Source: Enterobacter cloacae
Lineage (GTDB): Bacteria; Pseudomonadota; Gammaproteobacteria; Enterobacterales; Enterobacteriaceae
DNA: 55,363 nt
Assembly (NCBI RefSeq): GCF_011078175.1
Contig: NZ_JAALCJ010000013.1
Coordinates: 1 to 55,363 of the forward strand
Direction of reading: 5' to 3'
Shown: in pieces, positions 46,015 to 55,124 of the stretch
How the letters are laid out: every line of letters starts with the position of its first letter
Position numbering within the stretch: position 1 is the first letter of the stretch
The notes under the pieces: generated by a model
What the model saw: the letters and a program-made list of their open reading frames with translations, nothing else
Told to the model about the DNA's origin: nothing
Databases searched by the model: none
Position numbers and translations under genes: made by a program

Positions 46015-46452
46015 TTAGTGCTGCTGCTTAACGACGTTAATCATCCACGGCACACCGTATTTGTCGGTAACTTTACCGAATCCGTGCGCCCAGAAAGTCT
46101 CCTGCCAGGCCATTTCGACATTGCCGCCATCAGAGAGGTTGTCGAACCAGCGTTTGCCTTCATCTACGTCCTGCGTGTCGAGCACCAGCGTGAAGCCCGC
46201 GTACTGCGCGCTGCTGCCGGGTGGCAGACCGTCGCTCATCATGATATCGCTGCCAGCAATGCGGACGTTAGCGTGGGCAATGGCGGAATCCGGGAAGTTC
46301 ATGCCTGACGGACAGCCTTCTTCGCTGTTTTCGTCTTTTGGCATTTCGCCGAAGGTGATTTTGTAGAGGAGTTCTGCGCCGACGGCCTGCTGATAGAAGG
46401 CCGTAGCCTCTGCACAGTTGCCGGCGAAAGAGATGTAGGGACTTAACGGCAT
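46015..46452 (-). CDS. yjdN: YjdN (PhnB-like), VOC-superfamily protein
   Basis: A 145-residue protein of the glyoxalase/bleomycin-resistance (VOC) superfamily, historically called PhnB. It is not part of the phn operon's essential set, and its substrate is unknown. The fold motifs LSPYISFAGNCAEATAFYQQ near the start and the C-terminal GKVTDKYGVPWMIN are typical of the 3-demethylubiquinone-like PhnB group. It lies in the same orientation upstream of phnC, 136 bases away, and downstream of yjdM with a REP unit between them. Confidence 0.93.
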   Translation of the reverse strand: MPLSPYISFAGNCAEATAFYQQAVGAELLYKITFGEMPKDENSEEGCPSGMNFPDSAIAHANVRIAGSDIMMSDGLPPGSSAQYAGFTLVLDTQDVDEGKRWFDNLSDGGNVEMAWQETFWAHGFGKVTDKYGVPWMINVVKQQH

Positions 46453-46499
46453 AATCTTTACCTCACGTAAGAAAAGCCCGTTAAGTGTAGTTCCCGAAC

Positions 46500-46526
46500 G
46501 CCCGGTAAGCGAAGCGTCACCGGGCG
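46500..46526. repeat. Single REP unit between yjdN and yjdM
   Basis: GCCCGGTAAGCGAAGCGTCACCGGGC forms a single REP-like palindrome in the 80-base gap between the yjdM stop and the yjdN start. Confidence 0.85.
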
Positions 46527-46532
46527 GGTCAA

Positions 46533-46868
46533 TCAGTTCTTTTTCACGAACTCAGATTTCAGTTTCATCGGACCGAAGCCGTCTATTTTGCAGTCGATAT
46601 TATGATCGCCTTCAACCAGACGGATATTTTTGACTTTTGTGCCGATCTTCAGCATGGAGGAGCTGCCTTTTACCTTCAGGTCTTTCACAACGGTAACGCT
46701 GTCGCCGTCTGCCAGCAGGTTGCCGTTGGCGTCTTTCACGATCGGCGTATCGCTGTCCTGCGCAGGCTCCGCATCGTTCCATTCATGGGCGCATTCCGGG
46801 CAAATGAACATGCCATTGTCTTCATAAGTATATTCAGAATTGCATTTCGGGCAGTGGGGAAGTTGCAT
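46533..46868 (-). CDS. yjdM: YjdM (PhnA-like) zinc-ribbon protein
   Basis: An 111-residue protein historically called PhnA. A phosphonoacetate hydrolase role was proposed from another organism's gene of the same name and does not apply to this family. It has an N-terminal zinc ribbon with two CxxC motifs (HCPKCNS and CPECAHEW) and a C-terminal SH3-like barrel starting [21 protein letters not shown]. The start MQLPHCPKC matches E. coli length and has GAGGAT about six bases upstream; the frame extends 50 codons further without support. Its function is unknown. Confidence 0.93.
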   Translation of the reverse strand: MQLPHCPKCNSEYTYEDNGMFICPECAHEWNDAEPAQDSDTPIVKDANGNLLADGDSVTVVKDLKVKGSSSMLKIGTKVKNIRLVEGDHNIDCKIDGFGPMKLKSEFVKKN

Positions 46869-47460
46869 GTTGGTATCCTCAAAAGTGTTAACACGCTGGA
46901 AAACGCCAGCTAAATGACGGCAGTGTGCCGAAAAAGGCAGCGAGTATACCGCAAATCCACACTGTTGTCGGTGAGATTGTTTTATAAACATAGCGCATAA
47001 ATGCGCAAGCAATGACACAAACTGTCAGTGAATTAAGGGGGGCGCATGTCCGGATCGACAGAGATCGTAATCATGCTAAATGTATCGAATATTTTATTAC
47101 GGCAAATTGCTACGATGTGCCATTTCGGATAAGGTGAAGGAACAAGCCGTTATTTATCTATCCTCTCTGACGACATACATCTTTTGATGCCAGGGAATAC
47201 CTCTCTTTTTTGGTGGGGTAAATAACGATGATATATCCTGTTGTTTCCTGAAAATGCGTTTTGCCTATTCACTTTTGGCTTTCTGGCCAGGGTGTGTTTT
47301 ACGCGTATTTCGAGAGTGGTTTTTTAAATTCTTATAATCTTCAGTTAGTTGTATTAAATGAACATGTTTTCCATACGTGATCATATAAGCCTGAAAAGTA
47401 TAATTAAAACATCGTGGCTTAATAAAAGTAATAAATTTGCGTTAGGGGAAGGCTTTTATC
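46869..47460. other. Long AT-rich intergenic region upstream of crfC
   Basis: About 590 bases with clearly lower GC than the genes around. It must hold the divergent yjdM and crfC promoters; a TATAAT (47399-47404) lies about 60 bases before the crfC ATG but a matching -35 is not evident. Only very short ORFs occur, including a 12-codon one at 47189-47227 that is rich in aromatic residues. No repeat of the two families above was found here. Confidence 0.5.
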
Positions 47461-49815
47461 ATGCACACACAGACCATCTTTGAATTAAGCCAGGAAGCTG
47501 AACGTTTGTTACAGCTCGCACTGAACAATCTTGATTCCTTAAAATCGATGCCGATTGCAAAGCTGGATAGCACAGCCGCTGCCATAAGCGGCGTTAATAA
47601 CAACGTTTTGCCATTACATTTTAGCGCGCGGGGTGTTGATGCTCAGCAGGCGATGCTGAATAACGAATTACGCAAAATAACCCGGCTCGAAATGGTACTG
47701 GCGATTGTGGGTACCATGAAAGCGGGAAAATCGACCACCATTAATGCGATTGTGGGCACTGAAGTGCTGCCGAACCGCAATCGTCCGATGACGGCGCTCC
47801 CCACGCTGATCCGCCATACGCCGGGCCAGAAGGAGCCGGTGCTGCATTTTTTGCACGTTGCGCCCATTGATACCCTGATTGCCCAATTGCAGAAAAAACT
47901 GGGCGAAAAAGATCGCGGCAAGCTGGCGCGGCGTCTGGAAATAGATAAGGACATGAATACGCTGCTGGAGCGTATCGAAAGGGGTGAGGCGTTTGAAAAA
48001 CATCACCTGGGCGCGGAACCTATCTTTCATTGTCTGAAAAGCCTGAACGATCTGGTGCGGCTTTCTCAGGCGCTGGGCGTGGAGTTTCCGTTCTCTGAGT
48101 ATGCCGCGATTGAACATATTCCGGTGATTGAGGTGGAGTTTGTGCATCTCGCCGGTCTGGACGCGCACCTGGGTCAACTGACGTTGCTCGACACGCCGGG
48201 GCCGAACGAGGCCGGCCAGCCGCACCTGCAAAAAATGCTCAGCGAGCAGCTGGCGCGCGCCTCCGCCGTGCTGGCGGTGATGGACTATACCCAGCTTAAA
48301 TCTATTTCTGATGCTGAGGTTCGTCAGGCAATTTCGGCAGCGGGGAAATCCGTGCCGCTTTATGCCCTGGTCAATAAATTCGACCAGAAAGATCGTAACA
48401 GCGACGATGAAGAGCAGGTGCGGGCGATGATTTCCGGCACGCTGATGAAAGGGAATATTTCTCCGGGGCAAATTTATCCGGTTTCTTCCATGTGGGCTTA
48501 TCTTGCAAACCGCGCCCGCTACGAGATGGACGTTCATGGCCGCCTTCCCGATCATCAGGATCAGCGTTGGGTTCAAGATTTTGCCGAGGCTGCGCTGGGC
48601 CGCCGCTGGCGAACGGCCGACCTCGACGATATTGACCATATTCGCCATGCGGCGGATCTGCTGTGGGAGGATTCGCTTTTCGAACAGCCCATTCGCAAAC
48701 TGATTTACGCGGCTTACGCCAACGCCTCGCTGTTCGCTCTGCGGTCGGCATCACATAAGCTGCTGAACTATGCGCAAAATGCCAGAGAATACCTGGATTT
48801 TCGCCATCAGGGACTGACGGTCGCTTTTGATGAGCTGGAGCTGAATATTGCGCGCCTGGAAGAAGATATGACGATGCTGCGTCAGCGGCAGAGCGTGGTG
48901 AGCGATGAGGTCCAGCATGAAGTTGAAGAGGCGCTCAACGCAACGGACGCATTCCTGCTTCGCCAGAAAGGTGAACTTCACCAGGCGCTGGGCGACATTT
49001 TTAGCCGCCCGTTTCTTCTTGATATAGCAGGGCACGAGCCATCCAGTTTACGTGCAGACGACGCGGATGAAATCCAGCAGCTGGTGCTTAACGATGAAGG
49101 GCAGGCGCAGATTGTCCTGAGCAAGCTCCGATCATCATGCGAACAAATTTTGCTGAATGCGCAGAGCAGAATTGGCCGGGAGCTGGCGTTACGCTTCGAT
49201 CAACTGGAGTCTACGCTTGCCCGATCGTTGAATGAGGCGATGCGCCCCATCGAGACGCGAATTAAGGAACAGCTCAGTCATGCCGGATTTCAGGCGCGGA
49301 TTAGCTTCCCGGCGTTCCAGGCAAACCAGCTTAATTTCAATACGCGCGGCTTATTTAATGATGCCATTGTGCAGGACACCCCTCCTGCCAGTCAGCCAGC
49401 AGGAACGGGCAGCGTACGTGATACCGTCTCGCGCTGGCTCAATAATCCCGGCTGGGGCTGGGAAGAGTACGTAGTGAAGCGCACACGCTATGTTATCGAC
49501 ATCGCGCAGCTTCATGGCAAATTTACGCAACATACCGATCAGTTTTGCGATCAAATTCGTAAAGCTTTGGCCGCGCAGGTCGATGTCTCTGTTACGGCAG
49601 GTATGGCAACGTTTTTTGCAGAGTTTTCGTTGTGCCTGACCGGTTTACAGGAAAGCTTGCGTGATAGCCTTGCCGTGCGGCAGCAGAATGCGCATTCAAC
49701 CCGGGCGCTCAGCCAGTTGTTGAAGCAAAGTATGACCACTGCGGCGTGGATTCAGGAAGATACCCGACTGTTACGCGATGATATTCAAACCTTATTCGCG
49801 GCAGAGCAACCATGA
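47461..49815 (+). CDS. crfC: Dynamin-like GTPase CrfC (YjdA)
   Basis: A 784-residue bacterial dynamin-like protein; E. coli CrfC (YjdA) binds the replication clamp and helps keep sister replication forks together. The GTPase domain is visible as G1 VGTMKAGKSTTIN (about residue 85), G3 LLDTPGPNEAGQ and G4 LVNKFDQ, followed by a long helical stalk region with NYAQNAREYLDF and heptad-like stretches to the end. The length exceeds E. coli CrfC (742 aa as recalled) by about 40 residues, mainly in the middle-to-late helical region. AGGGGAAGG lies upstream of the ATG. The last four bases overlap the yjcZ start, so the pair is coupled. Confidence 0.93.
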   Translation: MHTQTIFELSQEAERLLQLALNNLDSLKSMPIAKLDSTAAAISGVNNNVLPLHFSARGVDAQQAMLNNELRKITRLEMVLAIVGTMKAGKSTTINAIVGTEVLPNRNRPMTALPTLIRHTPGQKEPVLHFLHVAPIDTLIAQLQKKLGEKDRGKLARRLEIDKDMNTLLERIERGEAFEKHHLGAEPIFHCLKSLNDLVRLSQALGVEFPFSEYAAIEHIPVIEVEFVHLAGLDAHLGQLTLLDTPGPNEAGQPHLQKMLSEQLARASAVLAVMDYTQLKSISDAEVRQAISAAGKSVPLYALVNKFDQKDRNSDDEEQVRAMISGTLMKGNISPGQIYPVSSMWAYLANRARYEMDVHGRLPDHQDQRWVQDFAEAALGRRWRTADLDDIDHIRHAADLLWEDSLFEQPIRKLIYAAYANASLFALRSASHKLLNYAQNAREYLDFRHQGLTVAFDELELNIARLEEDMTMLRQRQSVVSDEVQHEVEEALNATDAFLLRQKGELHQALGDIFSRPFLLDIAGHEPSSLRADDADEIQQLVLNDEGQAQIVLSKLRSSCEQILLNAQSRIGRELALRFDQLESTLARSLNEAMRPIETRIKEQLSHAGFQARISFPAFQANQLNFNTRGLFNDAIVQDTPPASQPAGTGSVRDTVSRWLNNPGWGWEEYVVKRTRYVIDIAQLHGKFTQHTDQFCDQIRKALAAQVDVSVTAGMATFFAEFSLCLTGLQESLRDSLAVRQQNAHSTRALSQLLKQSMTTAAWIQEDTRLLRDDIQTLFAAEQP

Positions 49816-50690
49816 CAACACAGCTACTGGACGGTCCCGGGCGGACGCTGGAGTGTATTCATCCAAAATTTATGGTCGACCTGGTTCAGGGGGCAGATGC
49901 TGCACGACACTCCCTCCAGGGGCCACAACAACTGCAATTTCGTGAGCGTTTGACGCAGGAGATCATTACGCAGACCCGGCTGCGGCCGTGGGCCATGGCG
50001 GGAATGCTCAACGAAAATGCAGCTCTACGGCTGGGTCTGGCGGAGAAACTGGCCGGGATGCTTGACCCTGGACACCTTGCGCTGACGCGTATGGCCGACA
50101 AGCTGGTAGCCCTGCGCCAGCAGGTTAATCCACGCATCCCTCAACCTCCAGGATTGTTGCAACAGTATGAAGCGCTCTCCGCTCATTTCAACCAGCGTGC
50201 CGCTTATAAAGAGAAAGCGCTCGCTCAGCGCGGGCTTACGGTTCAGGCAGGGGAGCACAGCGAGCAAATTTTTACCCGCTGGCGAGCCGGGCAGTATGAC
50301 GGCTGGTCGCTGGCTGGACGCTGCTTTATCGTGCTGGAAGAGTTGCGCTGGGGGGCGTTTGGCGATGCCTGTCGTCTGGCGAATAGCGATGTGGCGGCCA
50401 TGTTGAAAGATAATCTGCGCAGCATGGCCGCAAACTATCTGGCACAGGGGATTAATGCTTCTCCCACCACCCGGCATTTTTACCATCAGTGGCTGACGGC
50501 GCCCGCTTCTCCCGGTCTGATTGATTATAAAGATATGCTGGGCTGGCTGGGGGACTGGTGTCAGGCGGATAAGCATCCAGTGAGCTGGTCAGTGACGCAG
50601 AGCTGGCAAACGGTCGCGCTGGGGATGCCGAGACTCTGTTCGGCAAAACGGCTGGTGGATGGCATGGTAGAAGAGATGTTTGGTGCGTGA
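49812..50690 (+). CDS. yjcZ: YjcZ, CrfC partner gene product of unknown function
   Basis: A 292-residue protein with the E. coli YjcZ length and the N-terminal pattern LLDGPGRTLECIHPKFMVDLVQGAD. It has no known domain; the sequence looks soluble and helical. In E. coli the family was noted as a suppressor of a yhjH (pdeH) motility defect, and the gene is always next to crfC, so a joint role with the dynamin-like protein is a fair inference but unproven. It begins in the overlap ATGA with crfC. Confidence 0.9.
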   Translation: MTTQLLDGPGRTLECIHPKFMVDLVQGADAARHSLQGPQQLQFRERLTQEIITQTRLRPWAMAGMLNENAALRLGLAEKLAGMLDPGHLALTRMADKLVALRQQVNPRIPQPPGLLQQYEALSAHFNQRAAYKEKALAQRGLTVQAGEHSEQIFTRWRAGQYDGWSLAGRCFIVLEELRWGAFGDACRLANSDVAAMLKDNLRSMAANYLAQGINASPTTRHFYHQWLTAPASPGLIDYKDMLGWLGDWCQADKHPVSWSVTQSWQTVALGMPRLCSAKRLVDGMVEEMFGA

Positions 50691-50692
50691 TT

Positions 50693-50716
50693 GCCCCCTC
50701 TTTTTAAGGAGGGGGC
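50693..50716. terminator. Hairpin between convergent yjcZ and the kdgT-like gene
   Basis: An 8-bp GC-rich stem GCCCCCTC / GAGGGGGC with loop TTTTTAAG sits in the 33-base gap between the two stops. T runs outside the stem are lacking, so its efficiency is uncertain. Confidence 0.6.
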
Positions 50717-50723
50717 GAACAGG

Positions 50724-51716
50724 TTAATGGTGCATTTCTACCGCTTCAGGTTCTGTCCGTGGCTCAGGCACATGCCCAAAGCGTCTGGCGTACAGTGCCG
50801 TGATGATGGGGACCAGAATTGCCGTCACAATCACGCTGGCGGCAACCAGAGCCGTGGCGGAAGCGGCCACGGGTTCAAAGGCCGGGTTAATTTGGGCGAT
50901 AATCACAGGATTGGCTACCGCAGCGCCTGCGGCCGAAGAAGCGGCTACACCTGCGGTTCCGTTGCCGCCCCCGATGACGCGGTCTGCAATAATCAGCGGA
51001 ATACCCGTAATGACGATGACGGCAACACCCAGAACGATACCCAGCAGGCCGGTTTCCAGAATCACGTTAAGGTTGATGGTATTGCCCAACGCGAAGCCGA
51101 AAAACGGGATCAGTACCGGGGTGGCTTTGCTGAAGAAATCGCGCAGATCGTGATCGAGATTGCCCAGCGCAAAACCAATCAGGAACGGCAGGATCGCCCC
51201 GACAAAGTGGTGAGGTTCAAAGGAGGCGAGGCCGGCAGAACCCAGAATCAACATGGTCATCAGCGGACCCGACTCCAGAGACATCAGCACGAACGCGCCC
51301 GATTCTTCTTTGGTGCCATATTGATTCATCAGGCTGGCATAGAGACCGCCGTTGGTCATATCCATTGCTGAGACAATGGCCAGAACGGATAATCCGGCGA
51401 AGAAACCGGTCTGAATTCCATTCTCCGGAATGAACATCGCGCAGATCATGGCAACAACCCAGGCGACCGCAATTTTAGTAATGACCAGCGTCCCTGATTT
51501 ACGTAATACCGTACCTGTTGCACGCAAGTTAATAGACGCGCCGATGCAAAAGAACCAGACGGCCAGAATGGGTACCGTTCCGGTAATCATACCTTTCGTA
51601 AAACCGCCAAAATAAGCTCCGGTATTCGGAGCCAGCGTATTTAATATTGCACCTAGCACCAGCGGGACCAGCATCATCCCGCCAGGGATGCGTTCTATTG
51701 TAGCTTTAATTTTCAT
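50724..51716 (-). CDS. kdgT: 2-keto-3-deoxygluconate permease family protein (KdgT-like)
   Basis: A 330-residue inner-membrane permease of the KDGT family, closely resembling E. coli KdgT, the proton symporter for 2-keto-3-deoxy-D-gluconate. Family segments are visible: [17 protein letters not shown] at the start, [41 protein letters not shown] and [18 protein letters not shown]. About ten hydrophobic helices. The second of two adjacent ATGs was chosen, with GAGGG seven bases upstream. In E. coli kdgT lies elsewhere; here it stands between yjcZ and proP, with no neighbouring KDG-metabolism genes, so the substrate is by family only. Confidence 0.87.
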   Translation of the reverse strand: MKIKATIERIPGGMMLVPLVLGAILNTLAPNTGAYFGGFTKGMITGTVPILAVWFFCIGASINLRATGTVLRKSGTLVITKIAVAWVVAMICAMFIPENGIQTGFFAGLSVLAIVSAMDMTNGGLYASLMNQYGTKEESGAFVLMSLESGPLMTMLILGSAGLASFEPHHFVGAILPFLIGFALGNLDHDLRDFFSKATPVLIPFFGFALGNTINLNVILETGLLGIVLGVAVIVITGIPLIIADRVIGGGNGTAGVAASSAAGAAVANPVIIAQINPAFEPVAASATALVAASVIVTAILVPIITALYARRFGHVPEPRTEPEAVEMHH

Positions 51717-52151
51717 CATTAACCCTCACATCTCGCCCGCGTGGCTGGCGGAAATCTCAAGAATTAGATCCGCAAATTCAATGGATTGTCTTTTTGCGGA
51801 ACTAATCGATTCGTTACTTATGCTGTAAAGCGAAATTTAGACGTTCAGTCTTCTTTCATTTGAAAGCCGCTTGGATATCGTGTTCGGATTTATCATGCGA
51901 TCTTTGGAATTGCGATTCAATGAAAATAAAACAGTGTTTTAGTTATCTTCGTCACATATTGAATGCAAACAAGATTTTTCACTGTAAATAATTAAATTTT
52001 GTGTAAATTTGGTGTGAAGAAATGTGACTGTTTTTTGTTTTCAGGGGAATGATAACGGGCGTTAAAATCAGCAAGGAAAGGGGTATTGAGAATGACCTTA
52101 TTTATCAGGAATTGACAAAAGTTGAAGGCAACTTACGAACAGGGAAATATA

Positions 52152-52167
52152 TGTGAAGTTGATCACA
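52152..52167. promoter_or_regulatory. CRP site upstream of proP
   Basis: TGTGA-AGTTGA-TCACA is a perfect CRP consensus. The E. coli proP P1 promoter has, as recalled, the same core overlapping its -35 element, where CRP and hyperosmotic conditions act on P1. Confidence 0.88.
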
Positions 52168-52187
52168 TATATAAACGCTGGTAGGGT
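52159..52187 (+). promoter_or_regulatory. proP promoter P1
   Basis: TTGATC (52159-52164), 17-bp spacer and TAGGGT (52182-52187), with the -35 overlapping the CRP site. The arrangement is that of E. coli proP P1, transcribed by sigma-70 and repressed by CRP at low osmolarity. Confidence 0.75.
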
Positions 52188-52263
52188 AAAAAGGTCTTTA
52201 ACTGCCCAGACAGGCGTCAACAGGTTCGGTTGTATTGAGATAAAACGTCAATGTAAGTAAACC

Positions 52264-52272
52264 TGCTACGCT
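52264..52272 (+). promoter_or_regulatory. proP promoter P2 (sigma-S type -10)
   Basis: TGCTACGCT is a good extended -10 of the sigma-S kind, about 90 bases before the proP start. The E. coli proP P2 promoter in the equivalent position depends on RpoS and Fis. Confidence 0.65.
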
Positions 52273-52363
52273 TGAATAAGGAGATTCGCATGGAGCGAAT
52301 TTCTGGTTCACAGCCTGCAAACTGCGCTGTGAAACGGACGGGGCTGAGTCTATGAGGAAAGCT

Positions 52364-53866
52364 ATGCTTAGAAGGAAAAAAGTTAAACCCATCACGCTGC
52401 GCGATGTCACCATTATTGATGACGCGAAACTGCGCAAAGCGATAACAGCGGCCTCGCTCGGTAATGCGATGGAGTGGTTCGATTTTGGTGTTTACGGCTT
52501 TGTGGCCTATGCACTTGGTAAAGTGTTCTTCCCCGGTGCCGATCCCAGCTTGCAGATGATTGCCGCGCTGGGTACGTTCTCCGTTCCCTTCCTGATTCGC
52601 CCTCTCGGTGGTCTTTTCTTCGGCATGCTGGGTGATAAATATGGCCGCCAGAAGATACTGGCTATTACCATTGTCATCATGTCGATAAGTACATTCTGTA
52701 TCGGCCTTATTCCATCCTATGCGACCATTGGTATATGGGCGCCGATTCTGCTGTTAATCTGTAAGATGGCGCAGGGCTTCTCGGTTGGCGGTGAATATAC
52801 CGGCGCATCGATTTTTGTTGCCGAATATTCTCCGGACCGTAAACGCGGCTTCATGGGCAGCTGGCTGGACTTTGGCTCGATTGCCGGATTCGTCATGGGC
52901 GCGGGGGTTGTAGTTCTGATCTCAACCGTAGTAGGTGAAGAGAATTTCCTTGACTGGGGCTGGCGTATTCCGTTCTTCCTGGCGCTGCCGCTGGGCATCA
53001 TTGGTCTTTACCTGCGTCACGCCCTGGAAGAGACGCCTGCGTTCCAGCAGCACGTTGATAAGCTCGAGCAGGGTGACCGCGAAGGGTTACAGGATGGCCC
53101 GAAAGTGTCGTTCAAGGAGATTGCGACCAAACACTGGCGCAGCCTGCTGACCTGTATTGGTCTGGTGATTTCCACCAACGTCACCTATTACATGCTGTTG
53201 ACCTACATGCCGAGCTACCTGTCGCATAACCTGCACTACTCGGAAGACCACGGCGTGCTGATTATTATCGCCATCATGGTTGGTATGTTGTTTGTGCAGC
53301 CGATTATGGGGCTGCTGAGCGACCGCTTTGGCCGTAAGCCATTCATTATTCTCGGCAGCGTTGCCCTGTTCGCACTGGCCATCCCGGCCTTTATTCTGAT
53401 TAACAGCAATGTGCTGGGGCTGATTTTCGCCGGTCTGCTGATGCTGGCGGTGATCCTCAACTGCTTCATCGGGGTGATGGCTTCTACGCTGCCGGCAATG
53501 TTCCCAACGCATATTCGCTACAGTGCGCTGGCGGCAGCCTTTAATATCTCCGTTCTGATTGCGGGCCTGACGCCGACGCTTGCTGCCTCTCTGGTGGAGA
53601 GCACGCAGAACCTGATGATGCCTGCTTACTATCTGATGGTCATTGCGGTGGTCGGCCTGATTACCGGTATTACCATGAAGGAGACGGCGAATCGTCCCCT
53701 GAAAGGGGCAACGCCTGCGGCGTCTGATATTCAGGAAGCGAAAGAGATCCTGCGGGAGCACTACGATAATGTAGAGCAGAAGATTGAAGATATTGACGCA
53801 GAGATTGAGGCGCTCCAGAAAAAACGTTCTCGCCTTGTTGATCAGCATCCACGAATTAACGAATGA
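52364..53866 (+). CDS. proP: Osmoprotectant transporter ProP
   Basis: A proton symporter (major facilitator superfamily) for proline, glycine betaine and other compatible solutes, activated by rising osmolarity; 500 aa as in E. coli. The start MLRRKKVKPITLRD was chosen: AGGA lies ten bases upstream, within an earlier in-frame ATG-containing leader that adds only four codons. Twelve membrane helices, the MFS motif GDKYGRQK between helices 2 and 3, and LSDRFGRK between helices 8 and 9 are visible. The C-terminal tail (from about residue 465) is an antiparallel coiled coil (EHYDNVEQKIEDIDAEIEAL) known to tune the osmotic activation threshold. A terminator follows. Confidence 0.97.
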   Translation: MLRRKKVKPITLRDVTIIDDAKLRKAITAASLGNAMEWFDFGVYGFVAYALGKVFFPGADPSLQMIAALGTFSVPFLIRPLGGLFFGMLGDKYGRQKILAITIVIMSISTFCIGLIPSYATIGIWAPILLLICKMAQGFSVGGEYTGASIFVAEYSPDRKRGFMGSWLDFGSIAGFVMGAGVVVLISTVVGEENFLDWGWRIPFFLALPLGIIGLYLRHALEETPAFQQHVDKLEQGDREGLQDGPKVSFKEIATKHWRSLLTCIGLVISTNVTYYMLLTYMPSYLSHNLHYSEDHGVLIIIAIMVGMLFVQPIMGLLSDRFGRKPFIILGSVALFALAIPAFILINSNVLGLIFAGLLMLAVILNCFIGVMASTLPAMFPTHIRYSALAAAFNISVLIAGLTPTLAASLVESTQNLMMPAYYLMVIAVVGLITGITMKETANRPLKGATPAASDIQEAKEILREHYDNVEQKIEDIDAEIEALQKKRSRLVDQHPRINE

Positions 53867-53870
53867 TAAT

Positions 53871-53899
53871 AAAACCCGCCGCTGGCGGGTTTATTTTTA
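53871..53899. terminator. Bidirectional intrinsic terminator between proP and the NicO gene
   Basis: A 9-bp stem AAACCCGCC / GGCGGGTTT with loop GCT, followed by TTATTTTTATT on the plus side and preceded by an A-rich run on the minus side, serves the convergent genes. Confidence 0.9.
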
Positions 53900-54853
53900 T
53901 TAGCATCCTGCGGCGATATAGTCGCCGCCAGCGCTGACGGGGATCACCGTCAGGAACAGAATAGTTGCAAACACTATCAGAACAACCCCTCCGGCAATTT
54001 TGACCATCGGCATTACCCAGTTCAGGGAAGTGCCGCCGCCAAACCAGGCTACTGTGCGTTCACGCGCGTGACGTACTGCCAGCGACAGCCCCATAATCGA
54101 CAGCGCCGTGCCCAGCGACATTATCATCACAGCAGCCATCCCCCAGCTAATAATGCCGAGCGCATTCGAGAACATCAGGATCATAATTGCCCCGCTGCAC
54201 GGGCGTGCGCCAATGGCCAGCACCACGCCCAGACGGGTTTTCCAGTCGCTTTTAGTCAGATCCACCCCTACGCCGTGATGGCCGCAGCCACAATGTTCAT
54301 TATGCGGGTGAAGTGGCTTGATGGCGCTAATCGCCATTTTGCGTGGACGCAGGCTGCTGAGCGCCTGATAAATGATAAACGCACCGAAGGCGGCAATCAG
54401 TAGGGCGCTGATTTTCTCGACGTACCAACGGCTGGTGCTGATATCCCCTGACGCGAGGTTCAATCCAACCGCCAGGATAAAGACAAAGACGATCGCGCTG
54501 ATGCCCTGCATCAGGCTACCGATAAACGGTACGACGCGCGCCGCGAGCTGGCTCTCTTTATTGGTGGTGAGATACGTGGTGACGATGAATTTGCCGTGCC
54601 CAGGACCAACAGCATGGAGTACACCATAAAGAAACGCACCGGTTAACAACCACAGCCCACCGCTGTACTGATGATTATTAAGTTGCAGCAGATACATCAC
54701 CAGATATCGGTGCAGGGTGATCTGGGTGGCGAGGCACCACTGAATAAAAGCATTCCAGTGCGCATGCAGTGCAAAACCTGCCATAAGTAACACCAGCACG
54801 GCGAGCCCGGCGGTTGGAAGACGCCAGTCACGTTGAAGTCGTTGTGTCGTCAT
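53900..54853 (-). CDS. NicO/RcnA-family nickel/cobalt transporter
   Basis: A 317-residue inner-membrane transporter of the NicO family. An N-terminal helix (about 16-33) and six or so further helices are visible. The family signature GVLHAVGPGHGKFI (about residues 77-90) carries a His-rich metal-site segment, and a soluble loop LHPHNEHCGCGHHGVGVD (about 181-198) is rich in His and Cys, typical of metal binding. The later motif GARPCSGAIMILMF is also family-typical. It may act as an exporter like RcnA or as an importer; the direction is not decided by sequence. It stands next to a ribosomal RNA operon rather than near an rcnR-type regulator. Confidence 0.87.
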   Translation of the reverse strand: MTTQRLQRDWRLPTAGLAVLVLLMAGFALHAHWNAFIQWCLATQITLHRYLVMYLLQLNNHQYSGGLWLLTGAFLYGVLHAVGPGHGKFIVTTYLTTNKESQLAARVVPFIGSLMQGISAIVFVFILAVGLNLASGDISTSRWYVEKISALLIAAFGAFIIYQALSSLRPRKMAISAIKPLHPHNEHCGCGHHGVGVDLTKSDWKTRLGVVLAIGARPCSGAIMILMFSNALGIISWGMAAVMIMSLGTALSIMGLSLAVRHARERTVAWFGGGTSLNWVMPMVKIAGGVVLIVFATILFLTVIPVSAGGDYIAAGC

Positions 54854-54931
54854 GAGGTTGACCCGCGAGAGAAATATTTGCCGCTAGTATAGTGTTCAAA
54901 TCGCTGGATCACACCGGGATCGTCAATGAAT

Positions 54932-54940
54932 TGTGGATAA
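54932..54940 (-). promoter_or_regulatory. Consensus DnaA box upstream of the rRNA operon
   Basis: The minus strand reads TTATCCACA, the strongest consensus DnaA box. It lies about 85 bases upstream of the P1 -35 element. A single box may be chance; its position is noted in findings. Confidence 0.4.
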
Positions 54941-55016
54941 GTCTGTGCGTAAAAAGGTATAAAGCGGGGTTTTGCTGGGGAATACAGCAGTCAGTCATTT
55001 TTTTGCAACTTTTCTG

Positions 55017-55044
55017 TTGCGGTCGCTCGGGAACTCCCTATAAT
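55017..55044 (+). promoter_or_regulatory. Ribosomal RNA operon promoter P1
   Basis: TTGCGG (55017-55022), a 16-bp spacer and TATAAT (55039-55044) followed by a GC-rich discriminator GCGCCTCCA, with a likely start near 55053. The upstream AT-rich run (about 54996-55015) could be the UP element. Spacing and discriminator are the classic rrn P1 form, sensitive to ppGpp and initiating NTP level. Confidence 0.92.
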
Positions 55045-55124
55045 GCGCCTCCATCGACACGGCGGATGTGAATCACTTCACAAACAACCCGGTCGGTTGA
55101 AGAGAAAAATCCTGAAAATCAGGG

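Larger units (their letters stand above)
51717..52363. other. Divergent kdgT/proP control region
   Basis: About 650 AT-rich bases upstream of proP and divergent kdgT. It holds the proP P1 and P2 promoters and a CRP site near the right end (annotated separately). The segment 51780-52140 is AT-rich and contains no evident ORF; on the left it probably contains the kdgT promoter. A KdgR operator was looked for but not recognised with confidence. Confidence 0.55.

Noticed and set aside
47189..47227. A 12-codon ORF rich in Phe/Trp upstream of crfC, possibly a leader peptide.
   Set aside because: No ribosome site of note and no attenuator-like stem pairs recognised downstream.
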